A stretch of DNA of 8,371 bases from positions 1 to 8,371 of the forward strand of contig JAEUUM010000383.1 in assembly GCA_016787375.1 (NCBI GenBank), given 5' to 3'. Below, one piece after another: positions 7,501 through 8,371 of this stretch. The position numbers were made by a program, and so were the translations under genes. The notes below the pieces were generated by a model. The model was not told where the DNA came from. It worked only from the letters and a program-made list of their open reading frames with translations, and did not search any database. Positions within the stretch are counted from its first letter, which is position 1; every line of letters begins with the position of its first letter. This DNA is from Saprospiraceae bacterium. GTDB lineage: Bacteria; Bacteroidota; Bacteroidia; Chitinophagales; Saprospiraceae.

Positions 7501-8371
7501 TTTCCTGTTGATGCATAAAATATACTGGTAGAGGCATTAGGATTCGCCTCAATATCAAAAAAATTGCCGGTTTGTTTCTGAGACCAAGTAGCTCCGGCAT
7601 CAGTAGATCTGTAAATTCCATCACTTGATGCAACTAGTAGATTATTTTCATCATCCGGATCAATAATGATTCTACGGATTACTTTGTTGAAGCTATTTGC
7701 CCAATTCAATCCTGTTGTATTCCAGGTGTTTCCTCCATCAATTGACTTGAGCACTCCTATTGACCAGTTATCTGTGGCATCTCCGTCACCTGTGGCAATA
7801 TAAATCGTATTTGGAGTTGAAGGCACGACTGCAATCCCTGAAATACCTAATGCCCCAATATTGTCTGTAGTTGTTGTCCATGAAGTTCCTCCATTCGAAG
7901 TTTTCCAGAAACCACCACCTGCTGAACCTATATAAATGATGTTTGTATTTGAAGGATGAAATGCAATAGAATTAACCCTCCCAATTCCATTGTATCCACC
8001 GGCTGAATTATTTGGTCCTGCTCCAACCCAGTTTGCGCCACCCAACAACCCTTTTGCACCTTGTTTTTTATTCCCTGTGCTTTTTAGATACTTTTCAAAA
8101 TTATTTTGATTTATTCCACTCTCAGGAAAAGTACCATCTTCATTCAAGCGATGCTCCCAGTAATTTTCCCATCTTTTAAAGGCTTTAAAGCCCTTTCCCT
8201 TTTCTGTCGGATCGTGTGTTGTCCAATATTCATTGGCTTTCTGTTGTATTTCATAAAAGGTAGGATTTTTACCCTCGATAAATATTTCGTCCATCCAGGT
8301 CTGACCGAAGGAGACAGATTGTCCTAACAAAACAAAAAATAAAATCAGAATTTTTACTGAGATTTCTAATG
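1569..8371 (-). CDS. Giant modular T9SS-exported surface protein: Asp-box propeller, PKD-like, HYR, dockerin-like, cohesin-like, sorting domain; 5' partial
   Basis: The frame runs from the right edge to TAA at 1569-1571. Residue 1 here is the TTG at 8328-8330, giving 2,253 residues, but that TTG is inside the signal peptide: the frame continues upstream as LEISVKILILFFV, so the real start is just outside the window. Order: signal peptide; conserved N-terminal module (20-69); beta-propeller region with eleven Asp-boxes (about 97-739); Ig/PKD-like repeats (741-1002); unassigned region (1012-1234); Ig-like (1237-1327); two PKD-like repeats (1327-1518); Cys-containing Ig-like domain (1519-1590); HYR-like domains (1590-1836); small beta-sandwich plus dockerin-like motif (1840-1957); cohesin-like domain (2028-2157); T9SS type A sorting domain (2169-2253). 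It should be exported by Sec then T9SS and end on the surface or outside the cell. I see no catalytic signature; the sialidase Arg-Ile-Pro motif is absent. A role in adhesion or polymer binding is inference. Automatic annotation might call it a glycosyl hydrolase because of the BNR repeats; I would not. Confidence 0.93.
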   Translation of the reverse strand, partial: LEISVKILILFFVLLGQSVSFGQTWMDEIFIEGKNPTFYEIQQKANEYWTTHDPTEKGKGFKAFKRWENYWEHRLNEDGTFPESGINQNNFEKYLKSTGNKKQGAKGLLGGANWVGAGPNNSAGGYNGIGRVNSIAFHPSNTNIIYIGSAGGGFWKTSNGGTSWTTTTDNIGALGISGIAVVPSTPNTIYIATGDGDATDNWSIGVLKSIDGGNTWNTTGLNWANSFNKVIRRIIIDPDDENNLLVASSDGIYRSTDAGATWSQKQTGNFFDIEANPNASTSIFYASTGNTIYKSTNNGNSWTNIQTISGSNRIALAVTPANNTVVYALSSLSSNSGFNGLYKSTNSGDSYAVQSTTPNILDGSQDGSTSGGQGWYDLTLAVDPANENILYTGGITNWKSTNGGVNWSLNSFWYSIAGVPTVHADKHAMEWQGNTLFQGVDGGVYKTSNGGSTWTDVSGDLVISQMYRLGVSKADTRVITGLQDNGTKLRNTAGVWTDNIGGDGMECAINPVTPTIMYGEYQYGFLQRSTNGGASWTEIKPTGTGNGSWITPFAIDQATPTTLYVGYDRVYKTTNQGNAWTDLSGNLGVGNLTILNVAPSNSNYIYAGTSNSLFRTINGGTNWTAMTMPGSSTNMITIHPTDPNIIYAVRQNYAAGAKVYKSINGGATWTNISGSLPNIPANTIAYSKCTQDGLYVGMDVGIYYRDNTLSDWVLFNTGLPNVEIQEIEIDDSENVIYAATYGRGLWKSDLYMSAPLVTISLGALNGPTTCGGTDGSIVLNFTNVPDGSYTISYKKNGTPTTMTKTVTSNTTTLTGLTMGNYTEFSITANSCIGSNAGPALLNDPVPPIVDDVASQSVCSGNPVAPVNFTGTPGATYSWTNDNTGIGLAASGSGNILGYIAPNVMTTQIGNIAVTPMKAGCMGLPKLFTITIKPLPVIAISSVSYPQPPCTNNDGSITFNFTNVPNGTYTMSYTVNSLPASAPITVSGGAGTLSGLAVGIYNNFSLTANGCTGMLNSSISLDCAAGGACPTIGSLSVSNSISCKTSSITLTANGLANMGGTYGISFVSSTVALADPYFGGTVLGTVPNSGLTNGGTQAVFTTTMGTSGSYFLYAILSPVPADISCRPSKSSNVKIIDCTPVISIPCACKNNASTLINGQFNENISVNAPAGQTWTVTSVTGLYQTSSPAPPGAPINIPVGFVLTSGPVQGDGSVNYTLMGVHVDAIGYSVSISNGIGASGTLSSICYYPNPQINGLASTYCANDPSVTLSGSALLGGPPGGNAMGTGSFTINGTPNTIFNPAALGAGTHNVIYTFDAADGVPNSNHPGCIQSVNQSVLVNPIPTVNSVASQTYCPGAAVPASNFTGTPSGVAFNWVRTAGAIGLASLNGTGNVPGFVATNTGAAPLTSTFTVTPSFTAGGKTCTGTPITYSITVNPTPTVASQSNKIYCSGVATGAITFTGTATSYNWTNSNTAIGLAASGTASPSIPSWIPINNTNNPITGIITVTPVYTNGSVTCTGSPITFTITINPGAKAVCKNFTLYLDATGNANLSSSDINGGSSGGGISLSKTSFNCTNIGDNIVVLTVTDACNATSSCTAIVSVIDNLPPVLSSVPANITIECSGTLPGIPTVTATDNCSALVTFSETNNQSPYKTLCGSINYDIKRTWTATDPSGNKSTKTQVISLVDLKAPKFVDVPPAFITVDCDDDNDNNVDPLIVDGCDETPSLILDIKYKFNPNGCKNSYVSTYTWTAGDKCGNTAQYIQKITVEDKTPPVIVCPPNISIVSSVPTSVSWISPKANDNCDGGIPVVQISGPKSESLFDPNTVTTIIYSATDECGNVSTCSFTVSVKKISTKVGVDINGEISDSKNPPNQISADIQINGSINQYTPTTGGKYLFSSIPNGSNLEIFAEQSKFPLNGVNALDLIHISNHILGKKALNSPFKMLAADVNKSKNITTADIVEIRKLILHITDLFSASKSWEFLPSNVKFTNPNNPWLDQLDSKIAITNIQSDKTFNFIGYKMGDVTYDADPNAFSYTTGTRSNETLTLNTTNKFFKKGETIAVSLAPGDTKLAKAMQFTLNYDVNSLEFQKVDGDIPGVTEQNFGLRYLEDGHITGCFEVNNEFENQSLFTLTFKAKADGELVKTLSMSSMITPAQAFTNEDKALELELSFTDKETATINQQVILYQNEPNPFSNNTAIRFKLPSDADATIKFFTVDGTLVKEISGSYRKGENKFEISGNDLPGLGIYFYQFKTGSFVGMQKMVFLK
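1572..1826 (-). other. T9SS type A C-terminal sorting domain
   Basis: Residues 2169-2253 match the type A sorting domain closely: LYQNEPNPFSNNTAIRFKLP, then TIKFFTVDGTLVKEI, a K-GEN turn, FEISGNDLPGLGIYFYQF and the final GMQKMVFLK. Known domains of this kind direct Sec-exported proteins across the outer membrane through T9SS, and are then often removed as the protein is attached to surface polysaccharide or released. It is complete, with the stop directly after the terminal Lys. Confidence 0.95.
1860..2249 (-). other. Cohesin-like domain
   Basis: Residues about 2028-2157 fit the cohesin outline: a strand followed by FFKKGETIAVSL, AMQFTLNYDVNSLEFQKV, then LEDGHITGCFE, SLFTLTFKAKADGE and a closing LELELSF. 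The F-T-L-x-Y-D-x-x-x-L-E-F and L-F-x-L-x-F-K-A segments are the most characteristic. It sits about 70 residues after the dockerin-like module, separated by a linker containing FIGYKMGDVTYDADPNA, and about 10 residues before the sorting domain. The assignment is by pattern and needs a profile search. Confidence 0.6.
2460..2636 (-). other. Dockerin-like Ca2+-binding module
   Basis: Residues 1899-1957 resemble the duplicated loop-helix pattern of type I dockerins: NGVNALDLIHISNHILG, then AADVNKSKNITTADIVEIRKLILHIT. The second loop keeps the EF-hand-like Ca2+ ligand spacing (D1934, N1936, S1938, N1940, D1945). The first loop keeps only its end (N1904-G, D1910), with hydrophobic or small residues where ligands should be. 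It is preceded by a small carboxypeptidase-regulatory-like beta-sandwich (about 1840-1896; INGSINQYTPTTGGKYLFSSIPNG). In Bacteroidota this pair is commonly found near the C terminus of T9SS cargo. Confidence 0.7.
2823..3776 (-). repeat. Series of four HYR/Ig-like domains
   Basis: Residues 1519-1836 hold four related beta-sandwich units. The first (1519-1590) contains VCKNFTLYLDATGN and ends IGDNIVVLTVTDACN...C-T-A-I-V-S-V-I-D. The second (1590-1676) has PPVLSSVPANITIEC, TATDNCS and RTWTATDPSGNKS. The third (1677-1760) has FVDVPPAFITVDC, VDGCDE and YTWTAGDKCGNTA. The fourth (1761-1836) is closest to the canonical HYR domain: PPVIVCPPNISI, ANDNCDG, IYSATDECGN and CSFTVSV. The D-x-C-GN and P-x-N-I-T signatures are diagnostic of HYR, a fold associated with extracellular adhesion. 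The third unit carries an unusual Asp/Asn-rich loop. Confidence 0.8.
3777..4622 (-). repeat. Ig-like domain followed by two tandem PKD-like repeats
   Basis: Residues 1237-1327 form an Ig-like unit (STYCANDPSVTLSG, GTGSFTINGT, FNPAALGAGTHNVIYTF, Cys near the end). Two head-to-tail PKD-like repeats follow, B2 (1327-1424) and B3 (1422-1518), both paralogous to B1 earlier in the protein. Shared landmarks are a Cys-Pro/Ser-Gly after SQT/NKIY, F-T-G-T, F/Y-N-W, IGLA, a T-V-T-P strand, C-T-G-T/S-P-I-T and T-I/V-NP at the end. The two Cys per repeat are at matching places and probably pair. Such repeats are usually spacers or stalks in long Bacteroidota surface proteins. Confidence 0.75.
4626..5297 (-). 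other. Central region of the giant protein with no family I can name
   Basis: Residues 1012-1234 are part of the same open frame. They appear to form two domains. The first (about 1012-1127) is beta-rich, starts with Cys (CPTIGSLSVSNSISC) and ends ISCRPSKSSNVKIIDC. The second (about 1128-1234) opens with IPCACKNNAST, has GQTWTVTSVTGLYQ, a Pro-rich turn (SSPAPPGAP), and closes with GVHVDAIGYSV and ICYYPNP. Spacing and composition suggest Ig-like beta-sandwiches stabilised by disulfides. They are not clear copies of the A or B repeats. Confidence 0.6.
5325..6110 (-). repeat. Alternating Ig/PKD-like repeats in the order A-B-A
   Basis: Unit A1 (residues 741-826) and A2 (922-1002) share GS-I/T-NFTNVP-x-G-S/T-Y-T-x-SY, a run of Thr/Ser, then L-x-GL-x-x-G-x-Y and FS-x-TANxC. 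Between them lies unit B1 (833-922), a PKD-like domain with VASQSVCSG, a T-G-T-P turn, YSWTN, IGLAASGSGN and a closing TITIKPLP. Unit A resembles the small Cys-containing repeats (SprB-repeat-like, with C-x-G-x-DGSI) common in Bacteroidota adhesins; that match is by eye. The copies differ throughout at the DNA level, so the duplications are old. Confidence 0.7.
6114..8042 (-). other. Beta-propeller region with eleven Asp-box (BNR/VPS10-like) motifs
   Basis: Residues about 97-739 carry eleven copies of the S/T-x-D/N-x-G-x-x-W hairpin motif, at residues 144, 196, 242, 282, 331, 387, 434, 516, 560, 603 and 649 (first residue of each). Nine have the full Gly and Trp pattern with Asn or Asp third; the fifth ends in Tyr instead of Trp. 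Most are preceded by a strand such as IIYIGS or TLYVGY and by x-x-P-x-N/D turns. About 640 residues is too long for one seven-bladed propeller; it fits either two propellers in tandem, as in GH74 enzymes, or one large ten-bladed one, as in sortilin. The Cys-rich module that follows the sortilin propeller is absent. No sialidase catalytic Arg-Ile-Pro motif is present. Binding or scaffold use is more likely than catalysis, but GH74-like activity cannot be excluded by eye. Confidence 0.85.
8124..8273 (-). other. N-terminal conserved module preceding the propeller
   Basis: Residues about 20-69 contain FYEIQQKANEYW, then KGKGFKAFKRWENYWEHR, ending in GTFP. I recognise this Lys-rich, aromatic-rich stretch from the mature N terminus of many Bacteroidota exported Asp-box (BNR) proteins, where it directly precedes the propeller. 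It looks helical. Its function is unknown to me. About 27 residues of linker (70-96, Asn/Gly/Lys-rich) separate it from the first propeller strand, NWVGAGPNN. Confidence 0.6.
8301..8371 (-). other. Signal peptide of the giant protein (first codons outside the window)
   Basis: Translating upstream of the TTG at 8328-8330 gives LEISVKILILFFV, continuing into LLGQSVSFGQ. A Lys is followed by a strongly hydrophobic run and then small/polar residues, the n-h-c pattern of a Sec signal peptide. Cleavage is likely near SFG/Q or FGQ/T, about 8300. There is no Cys at the expected position, so it is not a lipoprotein signal. No in-frame ATG is present up to the edge, so the start codon must lie a few bases beyond it. 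Confidence 0.85.

Noticed and set aside
6114..8042. Sialidase (GH33) assignment for the Asp-box region
   Set aside because: Asp-boxes alone are not catalytic, the Arg-Ile-Pro motif is absent, and the region is far longer than a sialidase propeller.
8106..8327. Plus-strand frame of 73 codons with hydrophobic stretches near the right edge
   Set aside because: It is antisense to the signal peptide and N-terminal module of the giant protein and has no recognisable domain.
8328..8330. TTG as the start codon of the giant minus-strand gene
   Set aside because: The upstream in-frame codons encode the basic and hydrophobic part of a signal peptide; starting here would remove most of it.
2..8371. Functional link between the Omp85-type protein and the giant T9SS cargo
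   Set aside because: The genes converge with a terminator between them, and T9SS export uses its own outer-membrane channel; adjacency alone is not evidence.

Overview
The window is an A+T-rich piece of a Bacteroidota genome. The clearest marker is the end of the large minus-strand gene: a C-terminal domain of the type A sorting signal for the type IX secretion system (T9SS), which is confined to this phylum. The mix of Asp-box propeller, PKD-like, HYR, dockerin-like and cohesin-like modules in one exported protein is what I would expect from the Saprospiria (Saprospiraceae and relatives). That narrower placement is inference.

Layout: two convergent protein genes fill the window, and both run off an edge at their 5' ends. 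On the plus strand (about 1-1498) is the 3' part of an Omp85-superfamily outer-membrane protein: one incomplete and one complete POTRA-like domain, then a 16-strand-type beta-barrel with the family's RGF motif and a C-terminal Phe. On the minus strand (1569-8371) is one uninterrupted reading frame of more than 2,260 codons. It encodes a giant modular exported protein, and only the first few codons of its signal peptide lie outside the window. The 70-base gap between the two stop codons holds a perfect 15-bp hairpin that can serve as a shared terminator.

The giant protein reads, from the N terminus: signal peptide; a short conserved basic/aromatic helix-rich module; a large beta-propeller region with eleven Asp-box motifs; alternating Ig/PKD-like repeats; a central stretch with no family I can name; two more PKD-like repeats; four HYR-like domains; a small beta-sandwich joined to a dockerin-like Ca2+-binding motif; a cohesin-like domain; and the T9SS sorting domain. 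It should cross the inner membrane by Sec, be moved across the outer membrane by T9SS, and be attached to the cell surface or released. No catalytic domain is evident, so an adhesive, scaffold or polymer-binding role is the best guess.

The two genes are convergent, so they do not form an operon and nothing in the sequence links them functionally. I see no RNA genes, mobile elements, CRISPR arrays or other non-coding stretch of note. The most interesting points are the dockerin-like and cohesin-like modules in one chain, the His/Asp motif inside the propeller, and the unassigned central segment. None of these amounts to a clearly new system.
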